64,000 bases of DNA from Novosphingobium sp. SCN 66-18 (lineage in GTDB: Bacteria > Pseudomonadota > Alphaproteobacteria > Sphingomonadales > Sphingomonadaceae). The stretch covers positions 6,138 to 70,137 of the forward strand of contig MEGD01000004.1 in NCBI GenBank assembly GCA_001725355.1. Direction: 5' to 3'. Under the pieces are notes generated by a model, which was given only the letters and a program-made list of their open reading frames with translations, was not told the origin of the DNA and searched no databases. Shown here piece after piece: positions 26,312 to 34,893 of this stretch. Position 1 is the stretch's first letter, and each line of letters starts with the position of its first letter. The translations under genes and the position numbers were made by a program.

Positions 26312-27426
26312 CCCGCGTTTCCGAACGGTATGCCGAACTGGTCGCGGCCGGAGAACTGCGGCCCGATCCGGAACAGGCCGCCGCCGCCACCAGGCTGGAT
26401 CGGCTCCAGCAGGAACTGGAAACGCCGGCGCACGCGCCCGGCTTTTTCGGCAAGCTGCTGGGCCGCAAGACGCAGGAACAGCCGCGCGGATTGTACATGT
26501 GGGGCGGCGTGGGGCGCGGCAAGTCCATGCTGATGGACCTGTTCCACGATAATCTTGCCATCACCGCCAAGCGCCGCTCGCACTTCCACGAATTCATGCT
26601 CGATGTCCACGCGCGCCTGCGCGAGGAGCGCAAGAAGGAAAGCGGCGATCCGATCCTGCCCGTCGCCGCCGCCATCGGGCAGGAAACGCGCGTGCTCTGC
26701 TTCGACGAGATGGTCGTGAACAACAGCGCCGACGCCATGATCATGAGCCGGCTGTTCACCGCGCTGATCGTGGACCACGGCGTTACCGTGGTAACCACCT
26801 CCAACCGCGCGCCATCGGAACTGTACAAGGACGGGTTGAACCGGGAACACTTCCTGCCGTTCATCGCGCTGGTCGAAAGCCGGCTGGACGTGCTGACGCT
26901 CAACGGCCCCACCGATTACCGGTTGGAGCGGATGCGCGGCGTCGGCACCTGGCACGTCCCCAACGGCCCGGCCGCCACGGAGGCCACGCGCGAAGCGTTT
27001 TTCCGGCTGACCGACTATCCGCCCGAAGACAGCCTGCACGTCCCCTCCGCCGATATCGACGTTGGCGGCGGACGGATGCTGCATGTGCCCAAGAGCCTGA
27101 AGGGCGTGGCCGTGTTCAGTTTCAAGCGGCTCTGCGCCGAAGCGCGCGGCGCGGCGGACTATCTGGCCATCGCCCGCAAGTATCACACCGTGATCATCGT
27201 CGGCATCCCGCGCCTGGGTCCCGAAAACCGCAACGAGGCCGCGCGCTTCGTCACGCTGATCGACGCGCTCTACGAACACAAGGTAAAGCTGATCGCCGCC
27301 GCGGATGCGGAACCGGCGGATCTTTACGAAAGCGGCGATGGTCGCTTCGAGTTTGACCGCACGATCAGCCGCCTGATGGAAATGCAAAGCCAGGACTATC
27401 TCGCGCTGGGACACGGCGAGAACTGA
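26308..27426 (+). CDS. zapE: AFG1/ZapE-like P-loop ATPase
   Basis: This AAA-like ATPase is related to mitochondrial Lace1/Afg1 and to bacterial ZapE, which affects Z-ring stability and, in mitochondria, turnover of respiratory subunits. The Walker A motif is GGVGRGKSMLMD and Walker B is VLCFDEM, with the family's HFHEFMLDVHARL between them. The real start is the ATG at 26308 (MTRVSERYAEL), overlapping the thioesterase stop by four bases. Its location after sdhB agrees with a link to respiratory-chain quality control, which is inference. Length 372. Confidence 0.92.
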   Translation: MTRVSERYAELVAAGELRPDPEQAAAATRLDRLQQELETPAHAPGFFGKLLGRKTQEQPRGLYMWGGVGRGKSMLMDLFHDNLAITAKRRSHFHEFMLDVHARLREERKKESGDPILPVAAAIGQETRVLCFDEMVVNNSADAMIMSRLFTALIVDHGVTVVTTSNRAPSELYKDGLNREHFLPFIALVESRLDVLTLNGPTDYRLERMRGVGTWHVPNGPAATEATREAFFRLTDYPPEDSLHVPSADIDVGGGRMLHVPKSLKGVAVFSFKRLCAEARGAADYLAIARKYHTVIIVGIPRLGPENRNEAARFVTLIDALYEHKVKLIAAADAEPADLYESGDGRFEFDRTISRLMEMQSQDYLALGHGEN

Positions 27427-27537
27427 CAACGCCTACGTGGCGAATCTGCCCGGCTCATGCCGAAAGCGGCCGCCGCGCTTCTCCGCCCCCAGCGACCCGA
27501 TCCGCCAATCCGCTTCCGCTGGCGCGAATCACCCAAC

Positions 27538-27565
27538 AAAAAACCCGCGCGAAACCGCACGGGTT
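27538..27565 (-). terminator. Rho-independent terminator on the minus strand
   Basis: Read on the minus strand, a 10-bp stem (AACCCGUGCG with CGCGCGGGUU, one G-U pair) and a GUUU loop are followed by TTTTTT. On the plus strand the same stem has a C-A mismatch and no T-tract, so the orientation is clear. It is the distal end of whatever transcript crosses 27565-27780, perhaps the EAL gene or the tiny ORF below. Confidence 0.75.
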
Positions 27566-27641
27566 AACCAAAAAACTCAAGATCAATAACCCGGGTTCCA
27601 CCAAAACCAGTGGAAATCAGAAAGCCCGGGAATGCCAGAAA

Positions 27642-27669
27642 ACGGGCACTTCCTTGCGGAAATGCCCGT
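27642..27669 (-). terminator. Long hairpin downstream of the tiny ORF, terminator-like
   Basis: ACGGGCA and TGCCCGT pair perfectly, then after a one-base bulge on each side TTCC pairs with GGAA over a TTGC loop. The minus strand continues TTTTC and the plus strand ATTTTC, so it may stop transcription in either direction, including readthrough from zapE. A second small hairpin, GCTTCAG/CTGAAGC (27679-27697), lies beside it. Confidence 0.6.
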
Positions 27670-27681
27670 ATTTTCAGTGCT

Positions 27682-27717
27682 TCAGATCAGCTGAAGCAGC
27701 CAACGCCAAATCGACAT
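27682..27717 (-). CDS. Candidate 11-residue peptide, MSIWRWLLQLI
   Basis: The ATG at 27715-27717 has a strong GGAGG ribosome site eight bases upstream. The predicted peptide is hydrophobic with two tryptophans and one arginine, like a small membrane peptide or a leader peptide. Its 3' part is inside a GCTTCAG/CTGAAGC hairpin, and a terminator-like hairpin follows. A possible promoter (TTGTTA, 15 bases, GATAAT) lies about 30-60 bases upstream on the minus strand, after the EAL gene stop. I do not recognise it. The good ribosome site is the main evidence; chance occurrence of such a short frame is not excluded. Confidence 0.35.
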   Translation of the reverse strand: MSIWRWLLQLI

Positions 27718-27780
27718 AGCTTTTGCCTCCATCCACGGTTGGAAGCAAAAATTATCATTAACGCTGAGGGTTAACAATCC

Positions 27781-30057
27781 CTAAACGATTCCGATCTGGA
27801 TATCGGCCGATCTGCGGTACGTCTGGATGAAGTCCGCGAAGGATTGCGGTTTGCCGAGGTAGTACCCCTGCGCGTAATCGCAGCCCAGCTCCATCAGAAG
27901 CTGAAGCGTCGCCTCGTCCTCAATCCCCTCGGCCACCACTTCCTGGTGAAGATCGTGCGCCAAGGCGATCGTATAGGCCACGATCGCGCGCTCGCGCTCC
28001 GCCGTGGTGATTCGCGAAACGAACCGGCGGTCGATCTTCAACTCATCGCTCGGCAATTCGGCCAGGTAGGAAAGGCTCGCCTCGCCGGTGCCGAAATCGT
28101 CGATCGAAAGGCGGAAGCCCAGGGCGCGCAATTGCGAAAGATTGTGACGCGCCGCCGGGCGGTTGTGGACACTGGAGGTTTCGGTGACCTCGATGGTCAG
28201 GAGCGAGGGATCGATCCCGCGCCGCTGCACCACCTCGGCGATGTTCGACACCAGGTTCGGCTTGTCGACCATCTGCGCCGAAAGGTTGATGCTCATCTGG
28301 AAACGCGGCCCCAGGGCGTTGATTTCCAGCGCGGCGGTAATCGCCTCTTCCAGAACCCAGAAGGTCAGCGCGTCGATCCGCCCTGCCCGCTCCGCCTGCA
28401 GGATGAAGGCATCGGGCGCGATCGGCCCGCGTGTGGGGTGGTTCCAGCGGATCAGGGCTTCCGCGCCGCAGAAGCGCTTTTCGGAAAAGTCCCACTGCGG
28501 CTGAAAGGCCAACCAGATATCGCCGTTGCGCAGGCCTTCATCGATGCGCGCATGAAGCGAGAGTTCCCACGGCGCTTCGGCAAGGCGAGCCGCTTCGAAC
28601 AGTTCGATCGACCGGCCGCTGGTCAGCGCCTCGTTGGCGCTCGCGAGCGCGGAATTGACGCGCGCAAGGGCATCCACGCCCTCGTTGCGGTCGAGACCGA
28701 AATGGATGTTGGTGTCGAACGTGTGCTCGCCGATCTGCAGCGGAGCCGAAAACAGCGCGCGCAACCCTTCGAGGTGGTTGAGCTGCATTTCCAGCGGCCG
28801 GGCTTCCTCGGTCCAGGCGAAATGGCCGCCATCGCCGTTGTAGATCTCGCTGCGTCCCGAGCCGACGGACAGGCGGCGCGCGATCTGCCGCGCGCATTCC
28901 CCATGGAGTTCCTTGGGCAGCGTCGCGAGGATTTCCTCATAGCGCGCGATCACCGCGACCACCACGTCGCGCCCGACCTCGATTTGCTTCGAGGTAAGCG
29001 ACAGAAGATTGGGCAGCCCCGAAGCGCTCGTGTGCTGCACGCGACGGCGCCACTTCTGCCACAGGCGGATGCTGCCGTAGATCGCCATCGTGGCGAGGAG
29101 CTGATCGGTGAAGCTGAGGATGCCAAATTCGACAAGGATGGCAGGCAGCACGAACGTGACGGCGCAGGCCGCGCTATAGAACAGCGCCTTTTCCCGACGC
29201 GACCGGGCATTCGCCGCCAGCGCGAGGCAGACCGCCAGCAGGCCCAGCAGCACAAGGCGCGGCAGCACGATGGCGAAAGGACGCCGCAACCCCTCCGCTC
29301 CGGCGAAGGCCAGTGCGATGTCGGGCGTGCGGCCGTGCCCGAAGTATCCGATCGGCCGGCCGGCCGTTCCGAAATCGCTGATGACGACGGTGCGGCCGGT
29401 CAGCAGCCCCGGCGCGAACTTGCCGTTGAGCAGCTTGCTGACAGGAAGCTGCGGCACCGAATCCGGATCGAGCGAGAAATCGGGAACATAGACCCCGCCC
29501 TCACGCCCGCGGATACCGGCAACCGCCGGGCCGACCGTGGGATAGGACTTGCCATCGATCCGCACCGCATAGGGCGCGGTCGTGGCGAAATCGATGAAGT
29601 TCGCATTCCATTTGGAAATGGCGATGCGCGAACGCGGCACCACGGAGGAAGCGGGGAACAGGAACTCGCCATGCGAATCCGCGTCCACGCTGTTGTTGCG
29701 CAGGACCAGCGAGAAATCGTCCCCCAGTTCGCCGATGGCACGCGCCAGCGCGCGATCGCCCCAGATCGACTGACCGGTATCGACGCGCGCGTCGAGCACG
29801 ACCTTGCGCGGAACCTGCCGTCGCACCAGTTCGAGCAACCGGGCCTGTTCCATCGTGGTCCAGCCGCTGCTCTTCGTCGATCCCGAACCCTGGTTGTCCA
29901 GCGGGATAACGATAACCGGCTGCGAGATCGCGTGGCTTGAGAGGCGATAGCGAACGTTCCAGTAGATCTGGTCCAACGGCTCGGCAATGAACACCAGGCT
30001 GCATATCAGCCCAATGAGCACCGAGATTGAAACAGGCGATCGCAGAAAGTTTCGCAT
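27781..30057 (-). CDS. CHASE2-EAL membrane c-di-GMP phosphodiesterase candidate
   Basis: The N-terminus has one membrane helix (about 9-26), then an extracytoplasmic CHASE2 sensor (to about residue 270, with LPDIALAFAGAEGL-type ending), then a cluster of helices at about 275-330. A degenerate GGDEF-like region is possible (DGGHFAWTEE) and is not expected to be active. The C-terminal EAL domain retains GAEALIRWNH, LTIEVTETS, SIDDFGTGEASLSYL and VVAEGIEDE, the metal and catalytic residues of an active phosphodiesterase. It lies just downstream of the exopolysaccharide locus on the same strand, 150 bases from it, so it may tune that locus through c-di-GMP; this is inference. Confidence 0.88.
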   Translation of the reverse strand: MRNFLRSPVSISVLIGLICSLVFIAEPLDQIYWNVRYRLSSHAISQPVIVIPLDNQGSGSTKSSGWTTMEQARLLELVRRQVPRKVVLDARVDTGQSIWGDRALARAIGELGDDFSLVLRNNSVDADSHGEFLFPASSVVPRSRIAISKWNANFIDFATTAPYAVRIDGKSYPTVGPAVAGIRGREGGVYVPDFSLDPDSVPQLPVSKLLNGKFAPGLLTGRTVVISDFGTAGRPIGYFGHGRTPDIALAFAGAEGLRRPFAIVLPRLVLLGLLAVCLALAANARSRREKALFYSAACAVTFVLPAILVEFGILSFTDQLLATMAIYGSIRLWQKWRRRVQHTSASGLPNLLSLTSKQIEVGRDVVVAVIARYEEILATLPKELHGECARQIARRLSVGSGRSEIYNGDGGHFAWTEEARPLEMQLNHLEGLRALFSAPLQIGEHTFDTNIHFGLDRNEGVDALARVNSALASANEALTSGRSIELFEAARLAEAPWELSLHARIDEGLRNGDIWLAFQPQWDFSEKRFCGAEALIRWNHPTRGPIAPDAFILQAERAGRIDALTFWVLEEAITAALEINALGPRFQMSINLSAQMVDKPNLVSNIAEVVQRRGIDPSLLTIEVTETSSVHNRPAARHNLSQLRALGFRLSIDDFGTGEASLSYLAELPSDELKIDRRFVSRITTAERERAIVAYTIALAHDLHQEVVAEGIEDEATLQLLMELGCDYAQGYYLGKPQSFADFIQTYRRSADIQIGIV

Positions 30058-30209
30058 GGACCGTCACGAAAAAGGTTACGATCGGCGTCTAATCCGAAAT
30101 GGTTTATATGACATTACCATGGTTACCGCCCATCAACCAAATTGAACAGGCGGTGAAGCACGCTCCCGGCGATCGCACGGAAGCCCACGCCCACCCGCCG
30201 CGGGGCGGA

Positions 30210-32099
30210 TCAGGACAGCAGCGCCAGGCTGCGATCCAGCATCAGCACTTGCCAGAGCAGGCGGGAATGGTCGGCGCGGCCCGCGATATGCGCCTCGACG
30301 ATGTCGCGCAGCACGGGAGCACGGAACCAGCCCGTCCGCGCCAGCACACCGCCTTCGGCGACCGCCCTGGCCTCTCGAGCCAGCGGTCCGCGCAGCCATG
30401 CGGCGATCGGCGTGACGAAACCCATCTTGGGGCGAAACAGCACGTCTTCGGGCAGATAACGGCGCATCACGTCCTTCATCAGCCATTTGCCCGTCGCGCC
30501 GCGCACCCGCATGGCCTCGGGCAGCCGCGCGCCGAATTCCAGCAAGTGGTGGTCGAGCAGCGGCTCGCGCGCTTCGAGGCTTACCGCCATGCTCGTCCGG
30601 TCCACCTTGGTCAGGATATCGCCTGGCAGATAGAACTTGAGATCGGCATATTGCGCCCGGTCCAGCCCAGACCGCCCCGGCGCCCGGCGCATCATGTCCA
30701 CGAAGGGCTGTTCGGCGCGATAATCGCCCCGCAACCGGAGGAAATCCTCGCCATAAAGCCGGTCGCGCAGTTCGACCGGGGTGACGGAGAGCGATCGGGC
30801 ATAGCCCTCCTCTCCGCTCCGCGCGAGATTGAGGAAGGTCGCCTTGGCCCGCAGCGGGCGTGGCGCCCAGTCCGCCTTGGGCCAGAGCCGCCCCAGCGTG
30901 CCGAACACCGGCGCGCGCAAGCCTTGCGGCAGCAGCGCCCGCACGGATTCCTCGCGATGGTGGAACACCTGCCGGCGGTATCCCGCAAAGGCTTCGTCCG
31001 CGCCATCGCCCGATAGCGCCACGGTCACATGCTCGCGCGCCAGTTCGCAGACCCGGAACGTCGGCAGGGCGGAGGCATCGGCGAAAGGTTCGTCGAACAT
31101 GCCCGCCAGCCGGTCGGTCAGCGCGAAATCGTCCGACGCCACCACCCGCTTGCGGTGATCGGTGCCGAACAGCGCGGCGATCTTATCGGCATAGGCCGTT
31201 TCATCCAGCGCCTGAACGTCGAAGCCGATGCTGCAGGTCTTGACGGGATCGGTGCTGGCTTCCGCCATCAGCGCCACCACGCTGGAACTATCGACGCCGC
31301 CCGAAAGGAATGCGCCCAGCGGCACGTCGGCCATCATGCGCGAGGTAACCGCCTCGCGCAGGCGATGCAGCAGGTGCGCGCCCAGATCGGCGGTATTGCC
31401 CGGCTCCCGGTCGGCAAAGGAGATGTCCCACCACTGCACCGGGGCGGGCGGCGGCGCATCGTGCCGCAGCAGGCGGTAATGGCCCGCCGGCAGCTTTTCC
31501 ACGCCCTTCAGGATGGACCGGTGATCCGGCACGTAACCCCAGGCGAGATAGTCCTCGATCGCCAGCGGATCGATATCCCGCCGCAGCATGGGATGCGCCA
31601 GCAGGGCTTTCAGCTCCGAGCCGAAGATCACGCTGCCATCGGCCAGTTGCGCGGTAAACAGCGGTTTCACGCCCAGCCGGTCGCGCGCCAGCAGCAGCGT
31701 CCGCTGCCGCAGGTCATAGAGCGCGAAGGCGAACATGCCATGCAGGCGCGGCAGGCAATCGACGCCCCAGCGCTGCCACGCCGCCAGAATTACCTCGCTG
31801 TCGCCGTCAGTGTGGAACTGCGCGCCATCGGCCTGCAATTCGCGGCGCAATTCGCGGAAATTGTAGATCTCGCCGTTGAAGACGAGCATCGCCGAACCGT
31901 CGGTGGCGGCCATCGGCTGCGGCGATCCCGCCAGATCGATGATCGCCAGACGGCGGTGCCCCAGCGCCACGCCGGGCGCGGTCCATATGCCCTGCCCGTC
32001 CGGCCCGCGATGCGCAATGGCATCGCACATTCGCTCCAGCCGCGCCGGATCGACGGGCTTCATGCCCTCGGTATGGAAAATGCCCGCGATGCCGCACAT
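30210..32099 (-). CDS. XrtA-associated asparagine synthetase-like amidotransferase
   Basis: This enzyme is related to glutamine-dependent asparagine synthetase. Residue Cys2 (MCGIAGIFH) is the glutaminase nucleophile, followed by RRLAIIDL, FNGEIYNFRELR and DSEVIL typical of the Ntn domain. The synthetase domain has the ATP-binding SGGVDSSSVVALM and LSGDGADEAFAGYRR. Length 629. The ATG at 32097-32099 is required to expose Cys2; the upstream open frame is shadow. In known XrtA loci this amidotransferase accompanies exosortase A. It starts ten bases after the exosortase stop. Its acceptor is unknown; it may amidate a carboxyl group on the sugar polymer. Confidence 0.93.
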   Translation of the reverse strand: MCGIAGIFHTEGMKPVDPARLERMCDAIAHRGPDGQGIWTAPGVALGHRRLAIIDLAGSPQPMAATDGSAMLVFNGEIYNFRELRRELQADGAQFHTDGDSEVILAAWQRWGVDCLPRLHGMFAFALYDLRQRTLLLARDRLGVKPLFTAQLADGSVIFGSELKALLAHPMLRRDIDPLAIEDYLAWGYVPDHRSILKGVEKLPAGHYRLLRHDAPPPAPVQWWDISFADREPGNTADLGAHLLHRLREAVTSRMMADVPLGAFLSGGVDSSSVVALMAEASTDPVKTCSIGFDVQALDETAYADKIAALFGTDHRKRVVASDDFALTDRLAGMFDEPFADASALPTFRVCELAREHVTVALSGDGADEAFAGYRRQVFHHREESVRALLPQGLRAPVFGTLGRLWPKADWAPRPLRAKATFLNLARSGEEGYARSLSVTPVELRDRLYGEDFLRLRGDYRAEQPFVDMMRRAPGRSGLDRAQYADLKFYLPGDILTKVDRTSMAVSLEAREPLLDHHLLEFGARLPEAMRVRGATGKWLMKDVMRRYLPEDVLFRPKMGFVTPIAAWLRGPLAREARAVAEGGVLARTGWFRAPVLRDIVEAHIAGRADHSRLLWQVLMLDRSLALLS

Positions 32100-32109
32100 G
32101 CCGCCGCGC

Positions 32110-33666
32110 CTATCGCATGTTGCCGGTGCGGTCCATCCAGGTCGCCACCGGACCGGTAGCACCCAGGAACGCCCGGACGGCGGCTTCCGTCTGCGTGTCA
32201 CCGCCTTCGGACGACACGATCAGCGTGGCCGTGGGCCGGCGTCGCAGCAGCAGCCGGTCGGCGATGTTGGCCAGCTTGAGGCGCGCGTTGCTGCCGGTCA
32301 GCAGATCGCCGGTGCGGTACCAGGTGAGCGCGAGGCGGTGGACCGGCCCCGGTGCCTGGATCACATCGGACTTCGCGCCTTCCAGCGCCAGGCCCGGCTT
32401 TTCCCAGGCCCAGTTGCTGCCCAGTGGCAAGGCGCCCTGCCCGAAGCCACCAGCCTCCTTGCCTTCGGCCTGCCCGGCATAGAGCGCGTAGGACACCTCC
32501 ACCCGGTGGCCCGCCGCATCGGCATAACTGCCCAGCAGGCGATGCTCGGCGCCCGTGTGCAGCGGTTGCCACGGCGCGACCGGCGCCATGTCCACCCGGT
32601 GCCAGCCCGGCACATCGGGCAGCAGTATCTGCGCAGGGACCGGCGCTTCCAGCCGGTTGGCCATCGCCCCCCAGCCGATGAACAGCGCGGCGGTTCCCGC
32701 CAGCGCGCCCAGCGCCCGGCCTTCGGGCCAGCGCAAGGCGGCCAGCCGGCCCAGCAGCGGAGAGGCGGCGATGGCATTCGCATCGATCATGGGGTCGTCG
32801 ATCGCGCGATCGAAGAACTTCCAGCCGGCGGCCATGACCAGCGCCATTACGATGGCGAAGAACACCCAGCCGTAGAACACATGGTCGAAGCCGGCAGCGA
32901 AGCCGATACCGACCTTGCCGGCGATGAACACCGTGCCCCAGGCGCGCACGCCGTTGGCGAGGATCGGCACTACCAGCGCCATCGCCATGAATGCCGCGCG
33001 GCGCGGCCAGCTGCGGAAGCAGACGTTGGCGACCAGCGTGCCATAGGCCACCATCGCGATCAGGAACTTCACACCCGAACAGGCTTCGGCCACTTCGAAG
33101 TAGCCGCCCGGGGCGGTGATGAACACGCCGTCGAGCGTGGCGGGGCCGCCGGCCACGGAGAGCAGCAGCATCGTGATCTTCGCGGTCACGGTCTGCAGCG
33201 TGGGGATCATCTCTTCCCCGGCGGGCACCAGGAACAGCATGTAGAACAGCGGAAACGCCAGCGCCACGCCCACGCGCGGCCCCAGCAGCGCCAGCACGCT
33301 CGCCTGCAGCATGACGACGACCGCCAGTTGCCGCGCCAGCGAGAAGCCGGAAAAATCGCCCAGCATCCACAGGAAGCACGCCCCGGCGAACGGCAGCAGC
33401 CCCGGCCACCAGGCGGAGGGCACCAGGCGCAGCAGCCCGTCCGTGCGCAGCCAGACCAGCCAGCCGAGGATCAGGGGGATCAGCAGCGCGTGGTTGTAGG
33501 TCGAACTATCCCACCATTGCAGCGCCATGTCGCGCCAATCGCCGGCGAACAGCGCGAACACGCCGAGCCATGCCGTGGCGACGAACAGCAACGGCCGCCG
33601 CCAGCTTTCCGGCACGGCCAAAACGAAACGCTGGATTGAGGACAAGGTCGCGGCATCAGGCCGCAT
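32110..33666 (-). CDS. xrtA: Exosortase A fused to an EpsI domain (XrtA type)
   Basis: This multi-spanning membrane transpeptidase recognises PEP-CTERM sorting signals. The catalytic residues are visible: Cys196 in EACSGVKFL, Arg241 in ANGVRAWGTVF and His262 in DHVFYGWVF. About eight helices are present. After residue 300 a soluble EpsI-like domain follows, giving the fusion typical of the XrtA class. I chose the ATG at 33664-33666 (MRPDAATLSS), which overlaps the glycosyltransferase stop by 11 bases; the open frame upstream to 33795 is shadow. No PEP-CTERM protein ending in VPEP-helix-RR was found in this window, so its substrates are elsewhere. Confidence 0.95.
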   Translation of the reverse strand: MRPDAATLSSIQRFVLAVPESWRRPLLFVATAWLGVFALFAGDWRDMALQWWDSSTYNHALLIPLILGWLVWLRTDGLLRLVPSAWWPGLLPFAGACFLWMLGDFSGFSLARQLAVVVMLQASVLALLGPRVGVALAFPLFYMLFLVPAGEEMIPTLQTVTAKITMLLLSVAGGPATLDGVFITAPGGYFEVAEACSGVKFLIAMVAYGTLVANVCFRSWPRRAAFMAMALVVPILANGVRAWGTVFIAGKVGIGFAAGFDHVFYGWVFFAIVMALVMAAGWKFFDRAIDDPMIDANAIAASPLLGRLAALRWPEGRALGALAGTAALFIGWGAMANRLEAPVPAQILLPDVPGWHRVDMAPVAPWQPLHTGAEHRLLGSYADAAGHRVEVSYALYAGQAEGKEAGGFGQGALPLGSNWAWEKPGLALEGAKSDVIQAPGPVHRLALTWYRTGDLLTGSNARLKLANIADRLLLRRRPTATLIVSSEGGDTQTEAAVRAFLGATGPVATWMDRTGNMR

Positions 33667-34882
33667 GGCGGTCCCCCCTGCGATCGGCGCCCAGCAGGGC
33701 CGGCAGCGGGTCGAGCGCGCGGTCCCAGCCGCACCGGTCGACCACGAAACGCCGCCCGGCCGCGCCCATGCTGCGCGCCAGCGCCGTATCGGCAAGCAGC
33801 GTCATCGTGTGCGTGGCGAAATCCTCCGGCCCGTCCGCGACCGCGAGGTCCTGCCCCACGCGCGCGGGAATCCCGGTGGCGGCCGCGCGCGTCGCCAGTA
33901 CGGGGCGCGCCATGGCCATGGCCTCCAGCACCTTGTTCTGCACGCCCCGCGCGATCAGCAGCGGCGCGACGACCAGATCGGCTCCGGCGAGCCAGGGGCG
34001 GACATCCGGCACGGTGCCGGTGACGCGGCATCCGTTCCGGCCGTGCAGCGCCTGCACCTCGGCCACCGGCGCACGACCGACCACGTTGAATTCCGCCTGC
34101 GGAAACCGCTCGCGCACGCGCGGCATGACCTGACTTGCGAAGAAATCCACCGCCGCGATGTTCGGCGGATAGTCCATCTGTCCGGTGAAGACGATCTGCG
34201 GTCCGGCCCGCAGCATGTCCGGCGCGGGGGCGATGCCCGAGGGATCGTAGAACCGCCAGTCGATGCCGTTGGGCAGCGCCATCACCCGCGTACCGCGCCG
34301 ATGCTGCAGGCGATCGCGGAACAGCGCGGCTTCCTCGTCGGTCACCAGCACGCTGGCGGTAGCGCGATGCGCGATCTTTTCCTCGAACCGGCGCAGCAGG
34401 TTCGCCTCGCGCCGGTACATCACCCGCACCGCTGGATTGCCTTCGCGCGCATAGGCTTCGAACTTGGCGGAATCGACATCCACAAAGTCCATCACCACCG
34501 GCCCGGTGAAATCCTCTGGAATGTATTGCGCCATCTGCCCGGAGAACACGAAGATCGCCGAGATGGGCCGGGTGGCCAGCGTTTCGCGCACGAAGCGGCG
34601 GATGGCCGGCGAGGAAAACGCGGTCAGGCTGACGGGCTTGCCCGTTGCCAGCGCCTGCGCGGCGGCTACGGGAACCGACTTGGTCCGCGCGACCAGGCAC
34701 AGGCTGGCCGAAATCGCCGCCAGTTCCCGCTCGTGCGACCAATCCGCCTCGTCATCGGCGAAACACGCTACGTGAACCGGCGCCAGCGCGCTGATCCGGC
34801 GCAGCATGTGGCACGAGCGAATCTTGTCGCCGCGATCGGGCGGAAACGGCATCCGGTGCGCCAGGAACAGGATTTCGCCCAT
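33656..34882 (-). CDS. XrtA-system glycosyltransferase (GT4 family)
   Basis: This GT-B glycosyltransferase resembles the PEP-CTERM/XrtA sugar transferase 1 family. Visible features are the N-terminal ILFLAHRMPFPPDRGDKIRS, the middle VMDFVDVDSAKFEAYAR, and the donor region VFTGQMDYPPNIAAV, VVAPLLIARGVQNKVLEAMAMARPVLAT. Length 408. The ATG at 34880-34882 lies 11 bases after the FemAB gene stop at 34894, and the stop overlaps xrtA. The sugar donor is not determinable. Many loci carry a second sugar transferase before xrtA; none is present here. Confidence 0.92.
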   Translation of the reverse strand: MGEILFLAHRMPFPPDRGDKIRSCHMLRRISALAPVHVACFADDEADWSHERELAAISASLCLVARTKSVPVAAAQALATGKPVSLTAFSSPAIRRFVRETLATRPISAIFVFSGQMAQYIPEDFTGPVVMDFVDVDSAKFEAYAREGNPAVRVMYRREANLLRRFEEKIAHRATASVLVTDEEAALFRDRLQHRRGTRVMALPNGIDWRFYDPSGIAPAPDMLRAGPQIVFTGQMDYPPNIAAVDFFASQVMPRVRERFPQAEFNVVGRAPVAEVQALHGRNGCRVTGTVPDVRPWLAGADLVVAPLLIARGVQNKVLEAMAMARPVLATRAAATGIPARVGQDLAVADGPEDFATHTMTLLADTALARSMGAAGRRFVVDRCGWDRALDPLPALLGADRRGDRHAA

Positions 34883-34893
34883 GGCCGCCCCCG

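Noticed and set aside
27781-30057. Active GGDEF domain in the CHASE2-EAL protein
   Set aside because: Only a loose DGGHF-like string is present; the GG(D/E)EF residues needed for cyclase activity are missing.
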